Shown here: positions 1 to 5,719 of the stretch, one piece after another
Numbering within the stretch: position 1 is the stretch's first letter
Layout of the letters: the number at the start of each line of letters is the position of its first letter
Origin: Hadesarchaea archaeon
Lineage (GTDB): Archaea > Hadarchaeota > Hadarchaeia > Hadarchaeales > Hadarchaeaceae
Direction: 5' to 3'
Length of the DNA stretch: 6,526 nucleotides
Assembly: GCA_030616505.1 (NCBI GenBank)
Contig: JAUWXD010000019.1
Location: 1-6,526 of the forward strand
The notes under the pieces: generated by a model
The model's input: only the letters and a program-made list of their open reading frames with translations
Databases searched by the model: none
What the model was told of the DNA's origin: nothing
Translations under genes and position numbers: made by a program

Positions 1-758
1 AGGTAAATTTTGAAGTCGAACGGCAGGACATCCACAGGTTTCTTGTTCTCGTAGACGACGCATGGAGCTGGCTCTTGGTCGAACAGATTTTTCACAGATT
101 TAAGAACTGCCTCGAGTTCTTGGCCCGATAGCTCGTTCAGTTCGCGATTTTTTGGCACAGAGGCGCGAGCGCATATCTCCTCGGCGAGCAGACCACCAAG
201 GTTTAGGTTTGTCGCCAACCCCCGCACCAGGTCAGGGGCACCTTCAAGAGTTCTCCTCAAACCTAATACATCGAGCTTTCGAGGGTCTGCGCCCTTTTTT
301 GGAGGATAGGAGTACAACTCACCAGATTTGAGTGTGCGGTGTTTCCATGTTTCAATCCGGTAAGGTTGGATGATTTTCCGCTGTTGGTCGCATAGTATGA
401 GGTTTCCCCGGCTGAATAATTCTAGGATTAGTATACTCTCTTCAGCCCCAGAAAATCTCAGCTCGATAATACGTTCGAAATCCGGATGTTCGACCGCTGA
501 AAGATGCGTGTTGTATACGTGTTTGCGTAGAAACATGGCAAAAGAGCTCGGTTGTTTGGGGGTCTTGTAAACCCGGCTAGTGAGGTTAACCCTGCGCCCG
601 AGCTCCATGACCAAATCTTGGCGCTTCCCTTTCCGTGAGCGCAGGCGTAGGAGAATCGTGCCGTTCAGCTCGTAAACGTTGGAAACCCTAAAATCGATAG
701 CATTTTTAAGCTCCCCAACGCAGACCATAATGTCCAAGCTCGACATGGACAACTTCAT
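1..758 (-). CDS. rqcH: RqcH / NEMF-Tae2 family ribosome quality-control protein (NFACT), C-terminus cut by window edge
   Basis: The first 252 residues of a protein that in this family binds obstructed large ribosomal subunits together with tRNA and, in bacteria and some archaea, directs C-terminal tailing of stalled chains. The start MKLSMSSLDI, followed by a beta-rich stretch (VYELNGTILLRLR, about residues 28-40), a GRRVNLT segment (54-60), PKQPSSFAMFLRKH (67-80) and LFSRGNLILCD (114-124), is the typical NFACT-N pattern. A helix-hairpin-helix-like LGGLLAEEICARA segment lies near 187-199. The middle coiled coil and the NFACT-R domain would lie beyond position 1. The ATG at 758 is chosen because a strong AGGTGAT Shine-Dalgarno ends three bases upstream and the family usually begins just before MSSLD. 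The usual Asp-Arg pair of the N-domain reads Glu95-Arg96 here. Family identity is confident. The actual tailing activity is inferred. Confidence 0.9.
   Translation of the reverse strand, partial: MKLSMSSLDIMVCVGELKNAIDFRVSNVYELNGTILLRLRSRKGKRQDLVMELGRRVNLTSRVYKTPKQPSSFAMFLRKHVYNTHLSAVEHPDFERIIELRFSGAEESILILELFSRGNLILCDQQRKIIQPYRIETWKHRTLKSGELYSYPPKKGADPRKLDVLGLRRTLEGAPDLVRGLATNLNLGGLLAEEICARASVPKNRELNELSGQELEAVLKSVKNLFDQEPAPCVVYENKKPVDVLPFDFKIY
703..710 (+). promoter_or_regulatory. Possible TATA element for the membrane-protein gene at 779, inside rqcH
   Basis: TTTTTAAG resembles an archaeal TATA box. With the usual spacing of about 25 bp, transcription would begin near 731, giving a leader of roughly 45-50 bases that contains the GGTG at 769-772. 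It lies within the rqcH coding sequence, as any promoter for this gene must. The match is short and AT-rich octamers occur by chance, so this is tentative. Confidence 0.3.
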
Positions 759-778
759 ACCATCACCTGGTGTCAAAA
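759..778. promoter_or_regulatory. Back-to-back Shine-Dalgarno sites for the divergent rqcH and membrane-protein genes
   Basis: The 20 bp between the two ATG codons contain the palindrome CACCTGGTG (764-772). On the minus strand it gives AGGTGAT (768-762), a seven-base match to the archaeal anti-Shine-Dalgarno, three bases before the rqcH ATG. On the plus strand it gives GGTG (769-772), six bases before the ATG at 779. If both sites are used, each mRNA must begin within or beyond the other gene's start region. This leaves no separate space for promoters between the genes. Confidence 0.7.
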
Positions 779-1108
779 ATGGAGCCAATTAAACAACTGG
801 GGCTGTCTGTCGGAAGATTGACGGTATTCTTCGCCGCCACAGGAGTGATAGCTGGCCTTATTTCAGGTATCGCCACGAGCATCAACATTACCCTCAACTT
901 TCCTTTTGCACTGCTCATAGCAATCATTTTATTTTACGCAGCATATAAGTTGGCCGCACACCAAAAAATCAAAAATAGATTTCTGATGGCCCCAATTGAA
1001 GAAGCCTATGCGGGCAAGAAAATCAACGTCATCATGACTGGGATTTTCCCCCACTTCATCGTCTGGCTCATCATGTGGATATGTGTTTACACGTTGCTTG
1101 TGGGATAA
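779..1108 (+). CDS. Small three-segment membrane protein, EMC6-like
   Basis: A 109-aa protein with three predicted membrane segments at about residues 14-35, 41-60 and 84-107. They are separated by a very short turn and then a basic, charged loop (HQKIKNRF, then EEAYAGKK). There is no signal peptide or catalytic motif. Length, three-helix layout, the Gly/Ala-rich first segment (AATGVIAGLISGI) and the aromatic third segment (IVWLIMWICVY) resemble EMC6. EMC6 is the small partner of the Oxa1-type insertase subunit EMC3 in the eukaryotic ER membrane complex. Archaea have EMC3-like insertases (DUF106), so a small partner is plausible. The resemblance is judged by eye and could reflect generic helical hairpins. 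ATG 779 is preferred over the in-frame GTG at 770 because GGTG (769-772) is correctly spaced for it. It is followed 47 bp later by the XPF gene on the same strand and may share its transcript. Confidence 0.85.
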   Translation: MEPIKQLGLSVGRLTVFFAATGVIAGLISGIATSINITLNFPFALLIAIILFYAAYKLAAHQKIKNRFLMAPIEEAYAGKKINVIMTGIFPHFIVWLIMWICVYTLLVG

Positions 1109-1144
1109 GCGTTTTAGATGCCCCACGGAATTTTAGCTGAAACT

Positions 1145-1158
1145 GGTGGGAAACGGTG
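1145..1158 (+). promoter_or_regulatory. Shine-Dalgarno that fixes the GTG start of the XPF nuclease
   Basis: GGTG at 1145-1148 lies seven bases before the GTG at 1156. No ATG falls in frame before the catalytic DHRE motif, so this site supports GTG as initiator. It has the same GGTG core as the sites before the genes at 758, 779 and 5720. Confidence 0.6.
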
Positions 1159-1815
1159 TCAGAGCAAAAAGTTCTAGGAGAGTCAACTGAGAAGAAGCTG
1201 AAAGTCATAGCAGACCATCGCGAGGTGCCGTCAGGGATAATCGATGAATTGCGCGAACTTGATGCGGAAGTAGAGGCGCGCCAGCTCAACGTCGGCGATT
1301 TCATTCTCAGCGATCGCGTCGGGGTCGAGCGCAAATCCGTTAAAGATTTTCTGCAGTCGATTGTGGACAAGCGGCTCCTGTCTCAAGCAAAACTGTTGCG
1401 GGAGACATTCGAACGCCCGGTGCTCATCCTTGAAGGGGACGAGCTGTACTCGCGGAGGGCAATCCACCCCAATGCTATCAGGGGGGCATTGGCTGCGCTC
1501 GTCGTGGACCTTGGAGTTCCGATACTTCCAACCCAGGATGAAAAGGAAACGGCTTTGATTCTCGTTGCCATCGCCAAGCGAGAGCAGATGACGGAGTGCA
1601 GGGAAGTCGCTGTGCGCGGGGAACCCAAGGGACTAACTCTACCAGAACGCCAACGTTTTGTCGTTGAGGGACTTCCATGGATTTCAGCGGTGCTTGCGAA
1701 AAGGCTGCTTGGGCACTTTGGCACGGCGGAGAAAGTGATGCGCGCTTCTGAAGAGGAGCTGAAACAGGTGCATGGGATTGGGCGCGAGAAGGCCAAGGGG
1801 ATAGAAAGGTTTTAA
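1156..1815 (+). CDS. xpf: XPF/ERCC4-family structure-specific endonuclease (short archaeal form)
   Basis: A 219-aa nuclease of the XPF/Mus81/Hef family, which acts as a dimer to cut branched DNA such as 3'-flaps, stalled forks and repair intermediates. The nuclease domain spans about residues 14-145, with Asp20-His-Arg-Glu23, Gly47-Asp-Phe49 and the signature Glu58-Arg-Lys60 followed by Asp64, which form the metal-dependent active site. The C-terminus carries two helix-hairpin-helix units: about 172-190 (LPWISAVLAKRLLGHFG) and 199-217 (EEELKQVHGIGREKAKGI). No helicase domain is attached, so this is the short XPF form rather than euryarchaeal Hef. It ends only a few residues after the second hairpin, and I see no PCNA-binding (PIP) motif, which crenarchaeal short XPFs carry at the C-terminus. 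Its stop is 3 bp from the stop of the convergent aminotransferase. It may be co-transcribed with the upstream membrane protein. Confidence 0.93.
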   Translation: MSEQKVLGESTEKKLKVIADHREVPSGIIDELRELDAEVEARQLNVGDFILSDRVGVERKSVKDFLQSIVDKRLLSQAKLLRETFERPVLILEGDELYSRRAIHPNAIRGALAALVVDLGVPILPTQDEKETALILVAIAKREQMTECREVAVRGEPKGLTLPERQRFVVEGLPWISAVLAKRLLGHFGTAEKVMRASEEELKQVHGIGREKAKGIERF

Positions 1816-1818
1816 CTT

Positions 1819-2994
1819 CTATTTACGAGAGCGAAGACCATCAACAACGTTCTTGACTTGCTTGACAGCTTGCTTGATGTTTTCCATCGATGTTGCGTAG
1901 CTAAATCGCACGTGTCCCTTTCCGTAAGGACCAAAACCACTGCCGGGCACGGCTGCGACACCCGCTTCGTGCAGAAGGGTTTCACAGAATTCAAGCGATG
2001 AGATGCCGAGCTCCTTTATGCTCGGGAAGACGTAGAATGCCCCACCTGGTTTTGAGCAGTCGATTCCATCGATGGAGTTCAATTCCTTGACGATTTCATC
2101 CCGACGCTTTCGGAATTCCCCGCGCATTTTCGTGACGAATTCTTGAGGTCCGCGCAGAGCTGCCACCCCAGCCGCTTGCACGAATCCGGCAGCGCAGGAA
2201 GTAGACGCTTGCTGGATTTTGGTCATTTCGGCGATTAGTTCGACAGGCGCGACGGCGTATCCCAAGCGCCAGCCCGTCATCGAGTACACCTTCGAAAAAC
2301 CGTTGATGTAAATCGTTCGCTCGCCCATGTTCGGGAATGAAAGGAGGCCCACATGTTCTCCTTCGTAAACCAGACAATCGTAAATTTCGTCGGACAGTAC
2401 CCAGAGTTTGCGGTCAGTAGCGAGGTCAGCAATCGGGCGCAGATCCTCTTTCTGCATCACCGCACCAGTGGGGTTGTTCGGGTAGTTTAGCAGAAGCATT
2501 TTGGTTTTAGGAGTAAGCGCTTTTTGGACAGCCTCGACTTCCACTTTGAAACCTTTTTCACGGGTGGTTTCCACGAAAACGGGTTTTGCCCCGACTATGT
2601 TGACCATTGCCTTGTAGGTCCAACAGGGGCTAGGAATGATCACTTCATCGCCGGGGTCGAGTGCGGCGACCATCGCACAAAAAATCGCGTGTTTTGCTCC
2701 AGGAGTGACGAGCACGTTTTTCGCCGTTGTAGCAAATCCTTTTGTTGCCGTATGCTCCGCGATAGCTTCTCTGAGTTCCATCAGCCCCGCGCTTGCAGTG
2801 TACTTCGTCATCCCGCGGGCGAGTGCTTCCTCAGCAGCTTTTTTGATGTGGTCTGGCGTGTCGAAATCCGGTTCGCCGACTTCCATGTGTATGATTTTCT
2901 TTCCTTGGCGCTCAATCTCCTTCGCCAAGCTGAGAACCTTGAGAGTGCTAGAGGGCGGGATGTCCTTCATTCGGTTTGCAGGTTTCAGTTTCAC
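1819..2994 (-). CDS. PLP-dependent aminotransferase, class I/II, aspartate-aminotransferase type
   Basis: A 391-aa cytosolic fold-type I aminotransferase that most likely moves an amino group between aspartate or another amino acid and 2-oxoglutarate. The N-terminal IPPSSTLKV and GEPDFDTP (40-47) are typical of the subgroup that includes thermophilic and archaeal AspAT. Trp125 lies in the PLP ring-stacking region. YPNNPTG (171-177) and DEIY (202-205) contact the cofactor. Lys235 in NGFSKVYSMTGWR is the Schiff-base lysine. Arg363 in GHVRFSYA should bind the substrate carboxylate. The frame stays open to 3141, but that extension is antisense to lysS and unlike the family. GTG 2994 gives the normal beginning (initiator, then KLKPANRMKDIPPS). 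A TATA-like element is centred about 28 bp upstream, so the mRNA is probably leaderless. Other possible starts are GTG 3000 and ATG 2970. Substrate specificity within this subgroup cannot be read from sequence: alanine, aromatic or branched substrates remain possible. Confidence 0.93.
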   Translation of the reverse strand: MKLKPANRMKDIPPSSTLKVLSLAKEIERQGKKIIHMEVGEPDFDTPDHIKKAAEEALARGMTKYTASAGLMELREAIAEHTATKGFATTAKNVLVTPGAKHAIFCAMVAALDPGDEVIIPSPCWTYKAMVNIVGAKPVFVETTREKGFKVEVEAVQKALTPKTKMLLLNYPNNPTGAVMQKEDLRPIADLATDRKLWVLSDEIYDCLVYEGEHVGLLSFPNMGERTIYINGFSKVYSMTGWRLGYAVAPVELIAEMTKIQQASTSCAAGFVQAAGVAALRGPQEFVTKMRGEFRKRRDEIVKELNSIDGIDCSKPGGAFYVFPSIKELGISSLEFCETLLHEAGVAAVPGSGFGPYGKGHVRFSYATSMENIKQAVKQVKNVVDGLRSRK

Positions 2995-3017
2995 ACCCAC
3001 TAAGATTTTACGTGTAG

Positions 3018-3026
3018 AATTTAAAC
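3018..3026 (-). promoter_or_regulatory. TATA-like element for the aminotransferase gene
   Basis: Read on the minus strand, the sequence is GTTTAAATT, centred about 28 bp before the GTG at 2994. That is the distance expected from an archaeal TATA box to a transcription start, and no Shine-Dalgarno precedes the gene, so a leaderless mRNA is likely. The TTTAAA core is symmetric, but it is only about 18 bp from the lysS ATG, too close for normal use in that direction. For lysS, a weaker TTTTA at 3006-3010, about 30 bp before its ATG, is an alternative. Confidence 0.5.
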
Positions 3027-3039
3027 CTACTGCGGTTGC

Positions 3040-4632
3040 ATGCACTGGATAGATAGTGTCGCAAAAGCCCTGATGCGCCGAGCCAAAAAACACGTCATCG
3101 CGAGCGGAATCTCCGTTTCGGGTCACATTCACATTGGGCACTGCAACGATGTTTTCATAGCCGATGGAGTCCGGCGAGCGGTCGAGGAGTCTGGCGGGAC
3201 AGCCGAGGCGTTCTGGTACGCGGACGACTACGACCCAATGCGTAGAATCCCATGGCCGCTGAACGAAGGAAAGCTGGCTAAAAAATACAAACAGTACTTG
3301 GGCGTGCCTTACATCAATATCCCCTCGCCCGAACCAATTTACAAGAACTTTGTTGATTATTTCGCCAGCCCGTTCATCAAGTCGCTCGAAGAATTCGGTA
3401 TCAAGGTGAAGATTTACTCGGCAGCTGAGATTTACCGAAGCGGGCAGATGACAGACCTCATTGAAACTGCTCTCAAAAATGCTAAAAAAATCCGCACGAT
3501 ACTCAACAAATATCGCTCAAAACCTTTGCCCGACGATTGGTTGCCATATGACGCGATTTGCGGGAAATGCGGCAGAATCGCCACAACGAAGTCATTTGAT
3601 TGGCACGACAATTACGTCAGCTACAAATGCGAAGGATCCGATTACGTTGCTGGATGCGGTCATGAAGGCGAGGCCGATTACACTTTGGGAAGAGGCAAGT
3701 TGACTTGGCGTGTAGAATGGCCCGCCCGCTGGAAATTGTTAAGGGTCACCTGTGAGCCGTTCGGCAAGGATCACGCAGTCGCGGGTGGTAGCTACGACAC
3801 TGGGAAGTTGATTGCAAAACAAATTTTCAAGTACCGTGCCCCATACCCAGTTACTTACGAGTGGGTCGGCCTTCGTGGCAAGCAGATGTCTTCCTCCAAA
3901 GGAGTCGTCTTCACGTTGCTGCAATGGCTTGAGATTGCCGAACCAGAGCTTCTACGCTATTTCATCTTTAGGAGCAAGCCCATGAAGGCAAAGGAGTTCG
4001 ATCCGGGGTTACCGTTGCTTAACCTGTATGATGAGTTTGACCTGCTGGAAGAAGTTAGCTTCGGCAAAGTCGAGGCGAGCGACCGCAGAAGGGGACAGTA
4101 CAAGCGCATTCACGAGTTGTCTCAGACTCACGGACCGTATGAAAAACCGGTGCAGCGCGTGCCGTTCAGGTTTGCCACGGTACTTAGCCAGGTAGCGCAG
4201 GATGAAAAGTACGCGATCGAAGTTTTGGTGTCCAAGGGCATACTGGAGAATCCAAGCGAGGAAGACACCAACCTAGCTATCCGCCGTTTGAGTTGCGCGC
4301 AAAACTGGGTATACGAATATGCACCAAAACGCCTGCGTTTCAAAGTGGCTGGGGAGCTACCTGTCGAGGCTGTTCAGTGCCTAACTGAAGAACAGAAGCG
4401 GGGACTCGCGCAGTTGGCGGACGATTTTTCGTCACGTGACTATACACCAGTCGAACTTCACAACCACATCTATGAGATTGGGGAAACTATCGAACTGAGA
4501 GTACCAGACCTATTCAAGGCGATATACCTCGCACTCCTCGGACGCGATTCTGGCCGACGTGCAGGTAGTTTCATTTCAGTGCTGGATAAGGAGTTCGTCA
4601 TCTCCCGGTTCAGGGAAGCTGTTTCTTCTTGA
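3040..4632 (+). CDS. lysS: Lysyl-tRNA synthetase, class I
   Basis: A 530-aa class I LysRS (archaeal type, also found in some bacteria), which charges tRNA-Lys with lysine. It is unrelated to the class II enzyme of most bacteria and eukaryotes. The Rossmann catalytic domain has the HIGH motif at 31-34 (SGHIHIGH) and the KMSKS-type loop KQMSSSKG at 281-288. A Cys-rich insertion with Cys174, Cys177, Cys197 and Cys206 (plus His208 nearby) looks like the zinc-binding element of this family. AGGSYDTG (248-255) is also typical. The C-terminal half, about 310-530, is the helical anticodon-binding region. Length is normal. ATG 3040 is chosen because MHW is the conserved beginning. No Shine-Dalgarno is visible, so initiation is probably leaderless. 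The start lies 45 bp from the divergent aminotransferase, and the 3' end overlaps the convergent nucleotidyltransferase gene by 23 bp. Confidence 0.97.
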   Translation: MHWIDSVAKALMRRAKKHVIASGISVSGHIHIGHCNDVFIADGVRRAVEESGGTAEAFWYADDYDPMRRIPWPLNEGKLAKKYKQYLGVPYINIPSPEPIYKNFVDYFASPFIKSLEEFGIKVKIYSAAEIYRSGQMTDLIETALKNAKKIRTILNKYRSKPLPDDWLPYDAICGKCGRIATTKSFDWHDNYVSYKCEGSDYVAGCGHEGEADYTLGRGKLTWRVEWPARWKLLRVTCEPFGKDHAVAGGSYDTGKLIAKQIFKYRAPYPVTYEWVGLRGKQMSSSKGVVFTLLQWLEIAEPELLRYFIFRSKPMKAKEFDPGLPLLNLYDEFDLLEEVSFGKVEASDRRRGQYKRIHELSQTHGPYEKPVQRVPFRFATVLSQVAQDEKYAIEVLVSKGILENPSEEDTNLAIRRLSCAQNWVYEYAPKRLRFKVAGELPVEAVQCLTEEQKRGLAQLADDFSSRDYTPVELHNHIYEIGETIELRVPDLFKAIYLALLGRDSGRRAGSFISVLDKEFVISRFREAVSS

Positions 4633-5323
4633 AGCGGAGCTTCATCGCAGGTTTTCCTTCCAGCAGCTTATTGAATACTGTTTCGAAGTTCTCGTCGGGC
4701 GCGAGTTCGCGTTGCACGAAGATGCCCGTGTGCCCCACTTCTACTCTCCTTGTCAGAACTTGCACTCGCTCACGCACTATATCCAAGCTCACTCCAACAC
4801 GTTTTGCAACCTCAGCTTCCCTGCCGGCTACTGGGCTCTCGGTGTGTCCCTTGGGAGTTGGTGTAATGAGCATCAGCCGCTTATCGACTCCAGGTACACG
4901 CGCCTTCTTCTCCACCTGCTCGAGGCCTACCGCCCCTCCAAAATGGTAAAACTCTAGCTCAAGCGATTTAGGCTCCACGAGCGGGAAGGTGACTGAGCGG
5001 TCTTCCTCGATGTAGATGTGGGCCTTGGGGAGTTGCCACGGTGTAGCCATCACTATCTCCCGTTTGACGGGACTGAATCCAGCTTCACGAAGGGCCAACT
5101 CTATTTTGTATGACGGCACGACGCAGGGAATGAATACATCAACATCACTTTTTTTGTCCACATCCCCTCGCGCAGCGCTGCCGTGGACCAGCGGGTTGAG
5201 TCCCTTCGTCACGAGAGATTTCATCATCCTTGAAGCGTATTTTCTAAGTTCCTCGAAAAGTCGCCAGCGCTCTTGGTCATAAGCTACCTCCGTGGTGTCG
5301 GCTACACGGGCGGGTCTAATCAT
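4610..5323 (-). CDS. Predicted archaeal nucleotidyltransferase (COG2413-like) with C-terminal helix-turn-helix
   Basis: A 237-aa protein with a polymerase-beta-type nucleotidyltransferase core. HGSAARGDVDKKSDVDVF (residues 47-64) contains the Gly48-Ser49 nucleotide-binding turn and the Asp60-x-Asp62 metal ligands. A third acidic ligand may be in HIYIEED (102-108), but this is not certain. The helix before the core (YDQERWRLFEELRKYASRMM) and the segment at 162-193 (ESPVAGREAEVAKRVGVSL followed by a predicted recognition helix) match my recollection of the archaeal COG2413 family. The latter looks like a helix-turn-helix. The substrate is unknown: such folds transfer nucleotides to RNA, proteins or small molecules. 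It is not the CCA-adding enzyme, which is longer and has different domains. It starts 12 bp after the cutA stop with no clear Shine-Dalgarno, so the two are probably one transcript. No HEPN partner gene is adjacent, which argues against a MNT-HEPN toxin pair. Confidence 0.85.
   Translation of the reverse strand: MIRPARVADTTEVAYDQERWRLFEELRKYASRMMKSLVTKGLNPLVHGSAARGDVDKKSDVDVFIPCVVPSYKIELALREAGFSPVKREIVMATPWQLPKAHIYIEEDRSVTFPLVEPKSLELEFYHFGGAVGLEQVEKKARVPGVDKRLMLITPTPKGHTESPVAGREAEVAKRVGVSLDIVRERVQVLTRRVEVGHTGIFVQRELAPDENFETVFNKLLEGKPAMKLRFKKKQLP
4630..4644. terminator. Short hairpin at the lysS stop codon, possible terminator
   Basis: TGAAGC-GGA-GCTTCA is a perfect 6-bp stem with a 3-base loop, and its first three bases are the lysS stop codon. 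A T-rich stretch follows on the plus strand from 4652 (TTTTCCTTCC). Archaeal termination depends mostly on T-runs, so the hairpin may be incidental. It also lies inside the C-terminal codons of the convergent nucleotidyltransferase gene. Confidence 0.3.
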
Positions 5324-5335
5324 AGAATCAAACCC

Positions 5336-5647
5336 TTACTTCAAACTTTTCTCAAGCCACTTTAGGTATTCGGGTAAACCATGCTCAATCTTCAGGACTA
5401 TGGCTTCAGGGATTTCATAGCTATTAAGTTCCTTTATGCGAGGGATTAATCGACCTATTTTTTTTGTCGAGGTCTTCACCACGAGCATGGCTTCCTTCGT
5501 CCGCTCGATTTTTCCCTTCCACCTGTAGATCGAGTTCACGTTCGGCAGGACACTCACGCATGCAGCAAGCTTTTCGGAGACAAGTTTTTCGGCCAGCCGT
5601 TTGGCTTCCGCTTGGTTTTTGACCGTTGTTAATACGAGCGAAAACAT
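5336..5647 (-). CDS. cutA: CutA1-family divalent-cation tolerance protein
   Basis: A 103-aa protein of the CutA1 family: small, very stable trimers with a PII-like fold, linked genetically to copper and other divalent-metal tolerance, although the biochemical role is unsettled. Conserved features are the opening beta strand MFSLVLTTVKN, the LAACVSVLPNVNSIYRWKGKIE block (27-48, with Cys30) and the C-terminal LNSYEIPEAIVLKIEHG (74-90) followed by YLKWLEKSL. The family more often has a His before the PYE-type turn, where this protein reads NSYE. The frame stays open up to 5719, but ATG 5647 gives the normal length and beginning, and a TATA-like GTTTAAAC is centred about 37 bp upstream. There is no membrane segment or signal peptide, so it is cytosolic. 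It probably leads a two-gene operon with the nucleotidyltransferase and is divergent from the M50 protease. Confidence 0.94.
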   Translation of the reverse strand: MFSLVLTTVKNQAEAKRLAEKLVSEKLAACVSVLPNVNSIYRWKGKIERTKEAMLVVKTSTKKIGRLIPRIKELNSYEIPEAIVLKIEHGLPEYLKWLEKSLK

Positions 5648-5680
5648 CCCTGTCCCCAAACCCCAGAGCTTAGCGTAGAC

Positions 5681-5688
5681 GTTTAAAC
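5681..5688. promoter_or_regulatory. Palindromic TATA-like element between cutA and the M50 protease gene
   Basis: GTTTAAAC is a perfect 8-bp palindrome, centred about 37 bp from the cutA ATG and 35 bp from the M50 ATG. At normal TATA spacing, either gene would have a leader of only about 10 bases. It is the only good TATA-like match in the 72-bp gap, so both directions may share it. Confidence 0.5.
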
Positions 5689-5693
5689 TTTGC

Positions 5694-5711
5694 CCGTAGT
5701 ATTGACTACGG
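5694..5711. promoter_or_regulatory. Perfect 7-bp dyad beside the shared TATA element, possible operator
   Basis: CCGTAGT-N4-ACTACGG is an 18-bp perfect inverted repeat. It begins 6 bp from the palindromic TATA and ends at the first GG of the M50 Shine-Dalgarno (GGTG, 5710-5713). A dimeric regulator bound here would cover the expected M50 transcription start, and would lie just upstream of the TATA for cutA. If transcribed, it could instead form a small hairpin partly hiding the Shine-Dalgarno. Function is inferred from position and symmetry only. Confidence 0.4.
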
Positions 5712-5719
5712 TGCTTCAA

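Noticed and set aside
370..570. 66-codon plus-strand open frame opposite rqcH
   Set aside because: It is antisense to conserved NFACT-N motifs and has no recognisable features.
1383..1796. 137-codon minus-strand open frame opposite the XPF gene
   Set aside because: It is Ser/Arg-rich low-complexity translation, typical of the antisense strand of a real gene, and the XPF motifs on the plus strand explain the region.
3037..3044. TGCATGCA palindrome at the lysS start codon as an operator
   Set aside because: An 8-bp palindrome is short, overlaps the conserved initiator codon region, and has no second copy nearby.
2524..3052. Two long plus-strand open frames of 159 and 138 codons opposite the aminotransferase
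   Set aside because: They lie entirely antisense to a strongly conserved gene, have no family resemblance, and mirror its codon pattern.
2995..3141. Upstream extension of the aminotransferase reading frame on the minus strand
   Set aside because: It is antisense to the conserved N-terminus and HIGH region of lysS, does not resemble aminotransferases, and the TATA-like element lies inside it.
4610..5323. MNT-HEPN toxin-antitoxin pair based on the nucleotidyltransferase
   Set aside because: The protein is longer than MNT antitoxins and no HEPN gene is next to it. Its neighbours are cutA and lysS.
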